In this document: piece after piece, positions 55,700 to 64,000 of the stretch
Position numbering within the stretch: position 1 is the stretch's first letter
Layout of the letters: every line of letters starts with the position of its first letter
Assembly: GCF_008056315.1 (NCBI RefSeq)
Contig: NZ_VRKQ01000008.1
Coordinates: 1,382,957 to 1,446,956 of the forward strand
From: Seonamhaeicola maritimus
Lineage (GTDB): Bacteria; Bacteroidota; Bacteroidia; Flavobacteriales; Flavobacteriaceae
Direction of reading: 5' to 3'
Length of the DNA: 64,000 bases
The notes under the pieces: model-generated
What the model was told of the DNA's origin: nothing
Database searches by the model: none
The model's input: only the letters and a program-made list of their open reading frames with translations
Made by a program: the position numbers and the translations under genes

Positions 55700-56263
55700 T
55701 TAAGCTTCAGCTGTTATCATTAACTTTTGTCTTAAACTCTCTTTAGCTCTTGATATCGTTGTTCTACAATTAGACTGTGATATGTTTAAGATCTCTCCAA
55801 TTTCCTCATAATCATACCCTTCAATTAAGTTGAGAGTTAAAGCAATTTTGTAATTATCTTTTAGTGTTTTTAAAGTTTCTACAACTTGTTGCGCTCTTAG
55901 GTTTGTAAACTCATAATCACTATCAAAACCACTTGTACTATCTTCAACTTTGTATAACATATCATCTAAAGGAATTTCTTTTTGTTTTGAATGTTTCCTA
56001 TAGTGATATATGCTATTGTTAATCACAATTCTTTTTAACCACGAACCAAATATTGATTTGTCTTTTAGGCTATCTAATTTGGTGAACGCCATTAAAAATG
56101 AATCTTGCATAATATCTTCGGCTTCAAAACTATTTTTTACAATTCTGAATGCTGTATTATACATGGCTTTATAATATCTGTTGTAAACTTCCAATTGCGC
56201 TGATTGGTTGCCCGATATACATAAAGCGATTAGTTCTTCAATATTGATTTTAGTTGGCGTCAA
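55700..56263 (-). CDS. ECF-type RNA polymerase sigma factor
   Basis: 187 residues. Region 2 (about 15-85): YNRYYKAMYNTAFRIVKNSF, AEDIMQDSFLMAFTKL, FGSWLKRIVINNSIYHYRK. Region 4 (about 125-180): LTLNLIEGYDYEEIGEILN, SQSNCRTTISRAKESLRQKL. First gene of a three-gene operon with an anti-sigma-like membrane protein and a GIN-domain surface protein, so it likely senses an envelope state and controls them (inference). A second, distinct ECF factor is at 27338. Confidence 0.9.
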   Translation of the reverse strand: MTPTKINIEELIALCISGNQSAQLEVYNRYYKAMYNTAFRIVKNSFEAEDIMQDSFLMAFTKLDSLKDKSIFGSWLKRIVINNSIYHYRKHSKQKEIPLDDMLYKVEDSTSGFDSDYEFTNLRAQQVVETLKTLKDNYKIALTLNLIEGYDYEEIGEILNISQSNCRTTISRAKESLRQKLMITAEA

Positions 56264-56320
56264 AAAAACAATTGTTTATAGTATAGATTAGTATTGTTTT
56301 AATTTGTTACAGTTCATTCA

Positions 56321-56358
56321 AAAAAAAATCCCACCATCGTTATGAAAGTAGGATTTTT
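56321..56358 (-). terminator. Terminator after clpC
   Basis: On the minus strand AAATCC with GGATTT, extended by an AC/GT pair after one mismatch, then a T-run. It is about 25 bp past the clpC stop. Confidence 0.6.
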
Positions 56359-56381
56359 TATGAGTTTGTTTTAAATGAAGT

Positions 56382-58928
56382 CTACGACTCTGTGGGCTTT
56401 TCGGACTTTTCAACAGTTATGTTTAATTCGTTAGATTTTTTATCTAAATCAATTTTAATTTTATCACCTTCCTGTAAATTTGAAGCTACTATTTCTTCAG
56501 CTAAAGCATCTTCAATATACTTTTGAATGGCTCTTTTTAGAGGTCTTGCCCCGTATTGTTTATCAAAACCTTTGTCAGCAATATAATCTTTGGCTGCTTT
56601 GGTAAGTTTTAGGATGTATCCTAAACCTTCTATTCTTTTTAAAAGTTTTTCTAATTCAATATCAATAATTTTGTTAATGTCTTCTTTTTCTAAGGTGTTG
56701 AAGACAACAACATCATCAATTCTGTTTAAGAATTCTGGAGCAAAAGATTTTTTCAGTGCGTTTTCTATCACACTTCTAGCATTAGAATCTTCCTGAGCTT
56801 TTTGAGCAGCCGTACCGAAACCAACACCAGAACCAAAATCTTTAAGTCGTCTGGCTCCAATATTAGAAGTCATGATAATAATTGTATTTCTGAAATCTAT
56901 TTTTCTACCTAAACTATCAGTTAAATATCCATCATCAAGTACTTGTAACAGCATGTTAAATACATCGGGGTGAGCCTTTTCAATCTCATCCAATAGAATT
57001 ACAGCATAAGGCTTACGTCTAACTTTTTCCGTTAACTGCCCACCTTCTTCATATCCAACATATCCTGGAGGAGCACCAATTAATCTTGATATGGCAAATT
57101 TCTCCATATACTCACTCATATCAATTCTTACAAGTGAATCTTCGCTATCAAATAATTCTCTAGATAAAACCTTTGCTAATTGCGTTTTTCCAACTCCTGT
57201 TTGACCCAAGAAAATGAATGAGCCAATCGGTTTATTAGGATCTTTAAGACCTGCGCGGTTACGCTGTATAGCTTTAACCACTTTACCAACAGCTTCTTCT
57301 TGACCAATTACTTTTCCTTTAATAAGGTCTGGTAATTCAGCTAATTTATTAATCTCTGTTTGGGCAATTCTGTTAACAGGCACACCAGTCATCATAGAAA
57401 TAACGTCAGCAACATTATCTTCAGTTACAATCTCACGATGCTGTTTTGTGTCTTCTTCCCACTTCTCTTGAGCAGCAGCTAATTCTTTTTCAATGCGTTT
57501 TTCATCATCTCTTAGTTTAGCAGCTTCCTCATACTTTTGTTTACGTACAACAGCATTCTTTGTTTCCTTTATATCTTCAAGCTGTTTTTCTAGTTCTATG
57601 ATTTGTTTTGGAACATCAATATTGGTAATATGAACACGAGATCCAGCTTCATCTAAAGCATCAATAGCTTTGTCTGGTAAGAAGCGTTCTGTCATATATC
57701 TATTAGTTAATTTCACACAGGCTTCAATAGCGTCAGGTGTATAATCAACGTTGTGGTGTTCTTCGTATTTACCTTTTATGTTATTAAGGATTTCAATAGT
57801 CTCTTCAACACTTGTTGGTTCTACAATAACCTTTTGGAAACGGCGCTCTAAAGCACCATCTTTTTCAATGTATTGTCTGTATTCGTCAAGTGTAGTAGCG
57901 CCAATACATTGAATTTCACCCCTTGCTAAAGCGGGTTTAAACATATTAGAAGCATCTAAACTTCCAGTTGCGCCACCGGCACCAACAATGGTGTGAATTT
58001 CATCAATGAATAAAATGACATCATCATTCTTTTCAAGCTCATTCATAACTGCTTTCATGCGCTCCTCAAATTGCCCGCGGTATTTAGTTCCAGCAACTAA
58101 GCTTGCTAAATCTAGAGTTACTACACGCTTGTTAAATAGAATTCTGGATACTTTTCTTTTAACAATTCTAAGCGCTAAACCTTCTGCAATTGCAGATTTA
58201 CCAACTCCGGGCTCTCCAATTAAAAGCGGATTATTTTTCTTTCTTCTACTTAAAATTTGAGAGACGCGCTGTATTTCTTTTTCTCTACCAACAACAGGGT
58301 CTAACTTCCCTTCTTCAGCAAAAGCTGTTAAATCACGCCCAAAATTATCTAAAACAGGTGTTTTAGACTTCTTATTTGACTTTCCAGCAGGCGGATTAAA
58401 AATGTCTTTAGAAGATTCATCCTCTGGATTTGGAGTGTCATCCTCAAAAGATTCCGCTTTAGGTTCTATATAATCGTTATCGTTTGTAATCATAAGTTTA
58501 AACTGTTCTTTAACATTATCATAGTCAACTTTAAGCTTATTTAAAAGCTTGGTAGTGGGGTCGTTTTCGTTTCTTAAAATACATAACAATAAATGCGCTG
58601 TATTAATTGATGTACTTTGAAATAGCTTAGCTTCTAAAAACGTGGTTTTCAGAGCACGTTCTGCTTGCCTAGTTAAATGCAAGTTTTTTTTCTGGTTTGA
58701 GGCAACTGTAATATTGGGGTTGGCAGGACTTAAAATCTCTACTTTTCGTCTTAAATGATTTAAATCTATATCCAAGGCGTTTAAAATATTAATAGCCTTA
58801 CCATTTCCATCACGTAACAGCCCTAGCATTAAATGTTCTGTACCAATAAAATCATGACCCAAACGCAATGCTTCTTCTTTGCTATAAGCAATTACATCTT
58901 TTACTCTTGGTGAAAAATTATCATCCAT
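56382..58928 (-). CDS. clpC: ATP-dependent Clp protease ATP-binding subunit ClpC
   Basis: 848 residues, full-length class I Clp ATPase: Clp_N repeats (FIGTEHLMLGLLRDGNGKA, then SINTAHLLLCILRNEND), first AAA+ domain with LLIGEPGVGKSAIAEGLA and FIDEIHTIVGAGG, a coiled middle region (QKYEEAAKLRDDEKRIEKEL, a short M domain as in ClpC), and a second AAA+ domain with FLGQTGVGKTQLAKVL and ILLDEIEKAHPDVFNML. It unfolds substrates for ClpP. The short middle domain separates it from ClpB. Divergent from gyrA. Confidence 0.93.
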   Translation of the reverse strand: MDDNFSPRVKDVIAYSKEEALRLGHDFIGTEHLMLGLLRDGNGKAINILNALDIDLNHLRRKVEILSPANPNITVASNQKKNLHLTRQAERALKTTFLEAKLFQSTSINTAHLLLCILRNENDPTTKLLNKLKVDYDNVKEQFKLMITNDNDYIEPKAESFEDDTPNPEDESSKDIFNPPAGKSNKKSKTPVLDNFGRDLTAFAEEGKLDPVVGREKEIQRVSQILSRRKKNNPLLIGEPGVGKSAIAEGLALRIVKRKVSRILFNKRVVTLDLASLVAGTKYRGQFEERMKAVMNELEKNDDVILFIDEIHTIVGAGGATGSLDASNMFKPALARGEIQCIGATTLDEYRQYIEKDGALERRFQKVIVEPTSVEETIEILNNIKGKYEEHHNVDYTPDAIEACVKLTNRYMTERFLPDKAIDALDEAGSRVHITNIDVPKQIIELEKQLEDIKETKNAVVRKQKYEEAAKLRDDEKRIEKELAAAQEKWEEDTKQHREIVTEDNVADVISMMTGVPVNRIAQTEINKLAELPDLIKGKVIGQEEAVGKVVKAIQRNRAGLKDPNKPIGSFIFLGQTGVGKTQLAKVLSRELFDSEDSLVRIDMSEYMEKFAISRLIGAPPGYVGYEEGGQLTEKVRRKPYAVILLDEIEKAHPDVFNMLLQVLDDGYLTDSLGRKIDFRNTIIIMTSNIGARRLKDFGSGVGFGTAAQKAQEDSNARSVIENALKKSFAPEFLNRIDDVVVFNTLEKEDINKIIDIELEKLLKRIEGLGYILKLTKAAKDYIADKGFDKQYGARPLKRAIQKYIEDALAEEIVASNLQEGDKIKIDLDKKSNELNITVEKSEKPTES

Positions 58929-59190
58929 AATTAAGGTCCTTTCTGCATTAAAAATACTAATTATAGTTAACTAAAAACAAAAACTGTTCCCTAAATTAAC
59001 TGTCAGTTGCTAATTGACGAAAAAAACTTTAAAAAATCAAAATTTTGGAAGGGATACTTATTAACGAAAAAAGGGGGTGAAATTGTTAATAAAAAACACC
59101 AAAAAAATAAGTTAAATCACCTAGCGACACTGATGAAATACGTATATTAGCATGTTTTGAAAAACTCATAAAACTTAATTTAAATTATTT
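58929..59190. other. Intergenic region between divergent clpC and gyrA
   Basis: 262 bases, AT-rich, without an open frame or hairpin terminator. It must hold both divergent promoters; no convincing TTG / TAnnTTTG pair was found, only loose matches. Confidence 0.5.
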
Positions 59191-61761
59191 ATGGCAGAAG
59201 GAGAAAAATTGATCCCTATTAATATTGAGGATGAGATGAAATCGGCGTACATTGATTATTCAATGTCAGTCATTGTGTCACGTGCTTTACCAGATGTAAG
59301 AGATGGTTTAAAACCCGTTCATAGACGTGTGCTTTATGGTATGCATGAACTTGGTGTTAGAGCAAATTCGGCACATAAAAAATCCGCAAGAATAGTTGGA
59401 GAAGTTTTAGGTAAATATCACCCGCATGGTGATACATCTGTTTATGATGCTATGGTGCGTATGGCTCAAGAGTGGAGTTTGCGTTACATGCTAGTTGACG
59501 GACAGGGTAATTTTGGATCTATAGATGGTGATAGTCCTGCAGCAATGCGTTATACAGAGGCTAGAATGCGAAAGATATCTGAAGACATGTTGGCAGATAT
59601 TGACAAGGAAACAGTAGATCATAAATTAAATTTTGATGATACATTACAAGAACCTACAGTATTACCAACGCGTATTCCTGGGTTATTGGTTAATGGAGCA
59701 TCTGGTATTGCTGTTGGTATGGCAACTAACATGCCTCCACATAATTTAACAGAAGTTGTTAATGGTACCATTGCTTATATTGATGATAATGATATTGAAA
59801 TTGATGAATTAATTAAGCATGTTAAAGCACCAGATTTTCCAACTGGTGGAACTATTTATGGTTATGATGGTGTAAAAGAAGCTTTTCATACAGGAAGAGG
59901 TCGTATTGTAATGCGTGGTAAGGCCAATATTGAAGAAGTTAATGGTCGTGAGTGTATCATAGTTGATGAGATTCCTTACCAAGTGAATAAGGCAGATATG
60001 ATTAAAAAGACTGCCGATTTAATTAACGATAAAAAGCTTGAAGGTATTTCAACTATTAGAGATGAATCTGATAGAAACGGAATGCGAATTGTATACGTTT
60101 TAAAACGTGATGCCATTCCTAATATCGTATTAAATAAATTATTTAAATACACAGCTCTACAGTCCTCATTTAGTGTGAATAACATTGCATTAGTTAATGG
60201 TAGGCCTCAGCTTTTGAATTTAAAAGATTTAATCCATTATTTTGTTGAGCATAGACATGATGTTGTTGTTAGAAGAACAACCTATGAATTAAGAAAAGCA
60301 GAGGAAAGAGCACATATTCTTGAAGGTTTAATTATTGCTTCAGATAATATAGATGAAGTAATTGCTTTAATTAGAGCGTCAGCAAATGCAGATGAAGCAA
60401 GAGCAAAATTAATTGAGCGTTTCAAGTTGTCTGAAATTCAAGCTAAGGCTATAGTTGAAATGAGATTGCGCCAGTTAACAGGTCTGGAGCAAGATAAACT
60501 ACGTGCTGAGTATGATGAATTAATGAAAACTATTGAAGACTTAAAAGATATCCTTGAAAAGAAAGATCGGAGAATGGATATCATTAAGGAAGAGTTAGAA
60601 GTAGTTAGAGATAAGTATGGTGATGAGCGTCGTTCAACAATTGAATATGCTGGAGGTGATTTAAGTATTGAAGATATGATTCCAGACGAGAAGGTAGTTA
60701 TTACTATTTCTCATGCAGGATACATAAAGCGTACTTCATTAACTGAATACAAAACGCAGAATAGAGGAGGTGTTGGTCAAAAGGCATCAACTACAAGAAA
60801 TGAAGATTTCTTAGAACATTTATTTGTTGGTACTAACCATCAATATATGTTATTCTTTACTCAAAAAGGAAAATGTTTCTGGATGCGTGTTTATGAAATT
60901 CCCGAAGGAAGTAAAACATCCAAAGGACGCGCTATTCAAAACTTAATAAATATTGAGCAAGATGATAAAGTAAAAGCATTTATCTGTACACAAGATTTAA
61001 AAGATTCAGATTATATAAATAGTCATTACGTAATTATGGCTACTAAAAATGGTCAAGTTAAAAAGACATCTTTAGAACAATATTCACGTCCTAGAACTAA
61101 TGGTATTAACGCTATCACCATTAAGGATGATGACGAATTACTAGAAGCAAAATTAACTACTGGCGAAAGTCAAGTAATGTTAGCGCTTAAATCTGGTAAG
61201 GCCATTCGTTTTGAAGAAGCCAAAACAAGACCTATGGGTAGAGGCGCTTCTGGAGTAAGAGGTATTACGTTAGCTAATGCTGATGACGAGGTAATTGGAA
61301 TGTTAGCTATAGAAAATCCACAAGAAGAAACGGTACTTGTTGTTTCAGAAAACGGATATGGTAAACGAACTTATATTGACGATCCGGAAGATGGAGAGCC
61401 AGTATATAGAATTACAAACAGAGGTGGTAAAGGAGTTAAGACAATTTCCATTACAGAAAAAACAGGTAACCTTGTATCAATTAAGAGTGTAACAGACAAT
61501 GATGATTTAATGATTATCAATAAATCTGGAATTGCCATTAGACTAGCAGTTGAGAATTTAAGAACTATGGGTAGAGCAACTCAGGGTGTGAAATTGATTA
61601 ATCTAAAAGGAAAGGATTCTATAGCTGCGGTAGCTAAAGTAATGCATGATGAGGATGATGTAGAAGATACCGAAGATATTGCAAATATTGAAAACACTGG
61701 TGGTTCTGAAGATGGCACAACTCTTGATACTACTGTAAACGAAGATAACACTGATAATTAA
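59191..61761 (+). CDS. gyrA: DNA gyrase subunit A
   Basis: 856 residues. GyrA breaks and rejoins DNA in the supercoiling reaction. Catalytic Tyr at 121 in [10 protein letters not shown], with the quinolone-region context [19 protein letters not shown]. The coiled dimer region and the C-terminal wrapping domain follow, with GyrA-box-like [10 protein letters not shown] near 525 (usual form Q-R/K-RGG-R/K-G). The protein ends with a very acidic tail ([16 protein letters not shown] and on). A TPR gene follows 17 bp downstream. Confidence 0.96.
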   Translation: MAEGEKLIPINIEDEMKSAYIDYSMSVIVSRALPDVRDGLKPVHRRVLYGMHELGVRANSAHKKSARIVGEVLGKYHPHGDTSVYDAMVRMAQEWSLRYMLVDGQGNFGSIDGDSPAAMRYTEARMRKISEDMLADIDKETVDHKLNFDDTLQEPTVLPTRIPGLLVNGASGIAVGMATNMPPHNLTEVVNGTIAYIDDNDIEIDELIKHVKAPDFPTGGTIYGYDGVKEAFHTGRGRIVMRGKANIEEVNGRECIIVDEIPYQVNKADMIKKTADLINDKKLEGISTIRDESDRNGMRIVYVLKRDAIPNIVLNKLFKYTALQSSFSVNNIALVNGRPQLLNLKDLIHYFVEHRHDVVVRRTTYELRKAEERAHILEGLIIASDNIDEVIALIRASANADEARAKLIERFKLSEIQAKAIVEMRLRQLTGLEQDKLRAEYDELMKTIEDLKDILEKKDRRMDIIKEELEVVRDKYGDERRSTIEYAGGDLSIEDMIPDEKVVITISHAGYIKRTSLTEYKTQNRGGVGQKASTTRNEDFLEHLFVGTNHQYMLFFTQKGKCFWMRVYEIPEGSKTSKGRAIQNLINIEQDDKVKAFICTQDLKDSDYINSHYVIMATKNGQVKKTSLEQYSRPRTNGINAITIKDDDELLEAKLTTGESQVMLALKSGKAIRFEEAKTRPMGRGASGVRGITLANADDEVIGMLAIENPQEETVLVVSENGYGKRTYIDDPEDGEPVYRITNRGGKGVKTISITEKTGNLVSIKSVTDNDDLMIINKSGIAIRLAVENLRTMGRATQGVKLINLKGKDSIAAVAKVMHDEDDVEDTEDIANIENTGGSEDGTTLDTTVNEDNTDN

Positions 61762-61778
61762 TTTAATAGTATTTAAAA

Positions 61779-63035
61779 ATGAAGAAACAATTAGTCATAG
61801 CTTTATCATTAGCATTGTGTAGCTTTTCATTTGCCCAAAAAAAGGAAATGAAAGCAGCTGAGAAAGCTATTAAAGGAAGTAATTTTGCCGAGGCTAAAGC
61901 GGCAATTAATCAAGCAGAGTCTTTTGTATCTGCTATGGACATTAAAACAAAAGATAAATTTTATTTCTTGAAAGGGCAAGCGCTTTATGCTAACGGAGCC
62001 GGTTCTATAGAAGACATTGATAAAGCTTTAGAGAGTTTTGACAATGTTAAAACAGGTTATGCTGTAGAAATTGTTAAACTTAAACAAGATGTAACTAACA
62101 CTTTACTTAAAAAGGGAAACACATCTTATGAAAGTAAAGATTTTTCAACGGCATCAAAGTTTTTTGAAAAAGCATACGGAGTTACTGAGAAAGATACTGT
62201 ATTTCTTTATTATGCTGCTGCAACAGCAGTTAATGTAAAGGAGTATGATAGAGCTTTGTCTTTGTATGAAAAACTAAAAGAAATTGGTTATACCGGTATC
62301 ACAAAGCAGTATTTTGCAATAGATAAAAACACTCAAAAAGAAGAACCGTTCCAAAATAAAGAATTGCGTGATATTTCTGTTAAAACAAATACACATATTA
62401 AGCCTTTTGAGAAATTAACAGATTCTAAAAAGCCTGAAATAGTAAAGAATATTGCACTTATTTATGTGAGTAATGGTGATAATGAAAAAGCTATTGCTGC
62501 AATGAAAGATGCAAGAGCAGAAAGTCCTGATGATGTTAATTTGATATTATCTGAGGCTAATGTTCATTTCAAAATGGGTAATACTGAAGAATTCAAAAAG
62601 TTGCTTAAGCAGGCTACTACAATGGATCCTACTAACCCTGAGTTACAATACAATTTAGGTGTTATTGCCGCAGATTCGGGAGAAGTTGATCAAGCAAAAG
62701 CATATTACGAAAAAGCAATTGCCTTAGATCCAAATTACATCAATGCCTATATTAATCTATCAGCTTTAATCTTAGGTAAAGAAGAGGCTATAATTGAAGA
62801 GATGAATGGTTTAGGAAGCTCTAAAGCTGATGATAAGCGTTATGATGAGTTAAGAGAAGAGAGACAAGGTATTTACAGAGAGGCAGTTCCTTTCTTAACT
62901 AAAGCACTTGAAATTGACGGTGAAAGTCTAAGTGCGGCTAAAACACTTATGAATATTTATAGTATTCTAGGAGAAACAGATAAGCATAAAGAAATGAAAG
63001 AAATGGTTGAGGCAATTGAAGCTGCAGCTAACTAA
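61779..63035 (+). CDS. Secreted TPR-repeat protein
   Basis: 418 residues. A signal peptide ends near CSFSFAQ. The mature part is helical, with tetratricopeptide repeats, clear at about 215-320 (VKNIALIYVSNGDNEKAIAA, LQYNLGVIAADSGEVDQAKA, YYEKAIALDPNYINAYINLS). TPRs bind partner proteins; the partner is unknown. The 17-bp spacing after gyrA suggests co-transcription, an arrangement seen in several Flavobacteriia. A terminator shared with the convergent NlpC gene follows. Confidence 0.88.
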   Translation: MKKQLVIALSLALCSFSFAQKKEMKAAEKAIKGSNFAEAKAAINQAESFVSAMDIKTKDKFYFLKGQALYANGAGSIEDIDKALESFDNVKTGYAVEIVKLKQDVTNTLLKKGNTSYESKDFSTASKFFEKAYGVTEKDTVFLYYAAATAVNVKEYDRALSLYEKLKEIGYTGITKQYFAIDKNTQKEEPFQNKELRDISVKTNTHIKPFEKLTDSKKPEIVKNIALIYVSNGDNEKAIAAMKDARAESPDDVNLILSEANVHFKMGNTEEFKKLLKQATTMDPTNPELQYNLGVIAADSGEVDQAKAYYEKAIALDPNYINAYINLSALILGKEEAIIEEMNGLGSSKADDKRYDELREERQGIYREAVPFLTKALEIDGESLSAAKTLMNIYSILGETDKHKEMKEMVEAIEAAAN

Positions 63036-63055
63036 AATTTCAATATAATAGTTGT

Positions 63056-63090
63056 TAAAAAAGCGATTGATTTATCAATCGCTTTTTTTA
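63056..63090. terminator. Bidirectional terminator after the TPR gene
   Basis: AAAAAGCGATTGA pairs with TCAATCGCTTTTT around TTTA, with A- and T-runs. The right side reaches the stop codon of the NlpC/P60 gene. Confidence 0.8.
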
Positions 63091-63837
63091 TATAATCTTT
63101 TTTATAACTCTAAGTTTGTGTGTATGAATGTTTTTGTCAACATTATAAATACCGGAGTGATCTAATCTGTCTATTCTTACCTTTCCGTGGGCGTGTATAA
63201 TATAGTTGTCTTTCATAATGATACCAACATGAGTGATAATTCCTTCATTGTTATCAAAAAAGGCTAAATCACCAGGTTCACTTTCTTCTATAAAACTTAA
63301 AGCTTCTCCTTGAGTAGCCTGTTGAGAGGCATCTCTAAGCAATTTATAACCATTCAATTTGTAAACCATTTGTGTGAATCCAGAACAATCTATTCCAAAA
63401 GGAGTTTTTCCACCCCATAAATAGGGAGTATTTAAATACAAGAATGCAGTTTTAATAATATTTTCTTTATCTATTTTTTCTTCTATAGTATTGCCATCAT
63501 GTGAATGGTTTAAAAGAGATAATCCGTTTAGAGATGATCCAAGTAAAATAGGGTGTAACTGTTTGTTTGAATCTTCAATAAATTCAACCAAATCAATAGA
63601 AAGTTTAGGAGTTTCCTTATTTAAATAATTGTAATTGTCTTCAGAAATTTCCAAATATTGTTTATTGTCTATCCAACCTTCGTATGAGTCAAAAGCTAAC
63701 CGTATTCTGCTCCAATTTTTGCGTTGCTCTAAAATCTTAAAAAAATCACCATACAAAACTTGAGTTACAAGTTCACTAGTATCGGCCGGTTCATTTCTTA
63801 GAGGAACAACACTTAAACTACAAATTCCGTACTGCAT
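63088..63837 (-). CDS. NlpC/P60 (C40) peptidase with SH3-like domain
   Basis: 249 residues. An N-terminal SH3-like domain (VVPLRNEPADTSELVTQVL, YEGWIDNKQYL) precedes the C40 peptidase domain: nucleophile Cys in FGIDCSGFTQMVYKLNG, His in IITHVGIIMKDN and the third polar residue in IIHAHGKVRID. Such enzymes cut gamma-D-Glu to diamino acid bonds of peptidoglycan peptides. No signal peptide is evident, so it may act on recycled murein peptides inside the cell. It starts 9 bp after the thiolase gene, probably one operon. Confidence 0.88.
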   Translation of the reverse strand: MQYGICSLSVVPLRNEPADTSELVTQVLYGDFFKILEQRKNWSRIRLAFDSYEGWIDNKQYLEISEDNYNYLNKETPKLSIDLVEFIEDSNKQLHPILLGSSLNGLSLLNHSHDGNTIEEKIDKENIIKTAFLYLNTPYLWGGKTPFGIDCSGFTQMVYKLNGYKLLRDASQQATQGEALSFIEESEPGDLAFFDNNEGIITHVGIIMKDNYIIHAHGKVRIDRLDHSGIYNVDKNIHTHKLRVIKKII

Positions 63838-63846
63838 TAAACTGGT

Positions 63847-64000
<154 letters not shown>

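Overview
The window looks like a stretch of chromosome from a marine-type member of the Flavobacteriaceae (phylum Bacteroidota). The DNA is AT-rich. Several secreted proteins carry type IX secretion (T9SS) C-terminal sorting domains, and two TonB-dependent receptors carry the N-terminal carboxypeptidase-like domain usual in this group. Promoters of the Bacteroidota type (TTG / TAnnTTTG) can be seen, and many genes belong to small families common in Flavobacteriia (DUF6048, DUF6452, DUF6146, DUF6787, DUF6768, CCC-motif). The content is mostly housekeeping. I see no tRNA or rRNA gene, insertion sequence, prophage or CRISPR array. No gene-free stretch exceeds about 300 bases.

Layout. 1-3682 (minus): glycosyltransferase, BatA-like membrane protein, and a dihydroorotase-like protein that has lost most metal ligands. 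3780-11200: M61 and S10 peptidases, a DUF2400 protein, a VOC protein, a LolD-like ATPase and FolE. 11236-14856 (minus): a cluster of four genes (lipoprotein, duplicated membrane protein, small His-containing secreted protein, TonB receptor with a His/Asp/Glu-rich loop), plausibly for metal uptake. 15071-19452: DUF937, serC-serA, and a LuxC-like acyl-CoA reductase divergent from a ferredoxin. 19675-23111: a GH79-like glycosidase and a five-heme, T9SS-exported cytochrome. 23366-29657: ychF, rlmD with two satellite genes, an ECF sigma factor with a membrane partner, and rocD behind a structured leader. 29702-35295: small membrane proteins, T9SS and calcium-binding-repeat proteins, an Smr protein and a cysteine desulfurase.

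35297-41188 (minus) is a four-gene envelope operon (LytM peptidase, TonB receptor, aspartyl protease with PDZ, PH-domain protein). 41366-43762 holds a ZapB-like coiled coil, zapA, a 6S RNA and rny. 43812-54344 holds xerD, aroQ, lpdA, a type II NADH dehydrogenase, a methionine sulfoxide reductase, an M48 protease and a transporter. 54400-56263 (minus) is an ECF sigma / anti-sigma-like / GIN-domain operon. 56382-63035 holds clpC, gyrA and a TPR protein. The right edge has an NlpC/P60 peptidase and the end of a thiolase gene.

Most notable are the unidentified structured leader of rocD, the catalytically degenerate dihydroorotase-like protein, the secreted multiheme cytochrome and the metal-type receptor cluster. 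I found no clearly new defence or mobile system.
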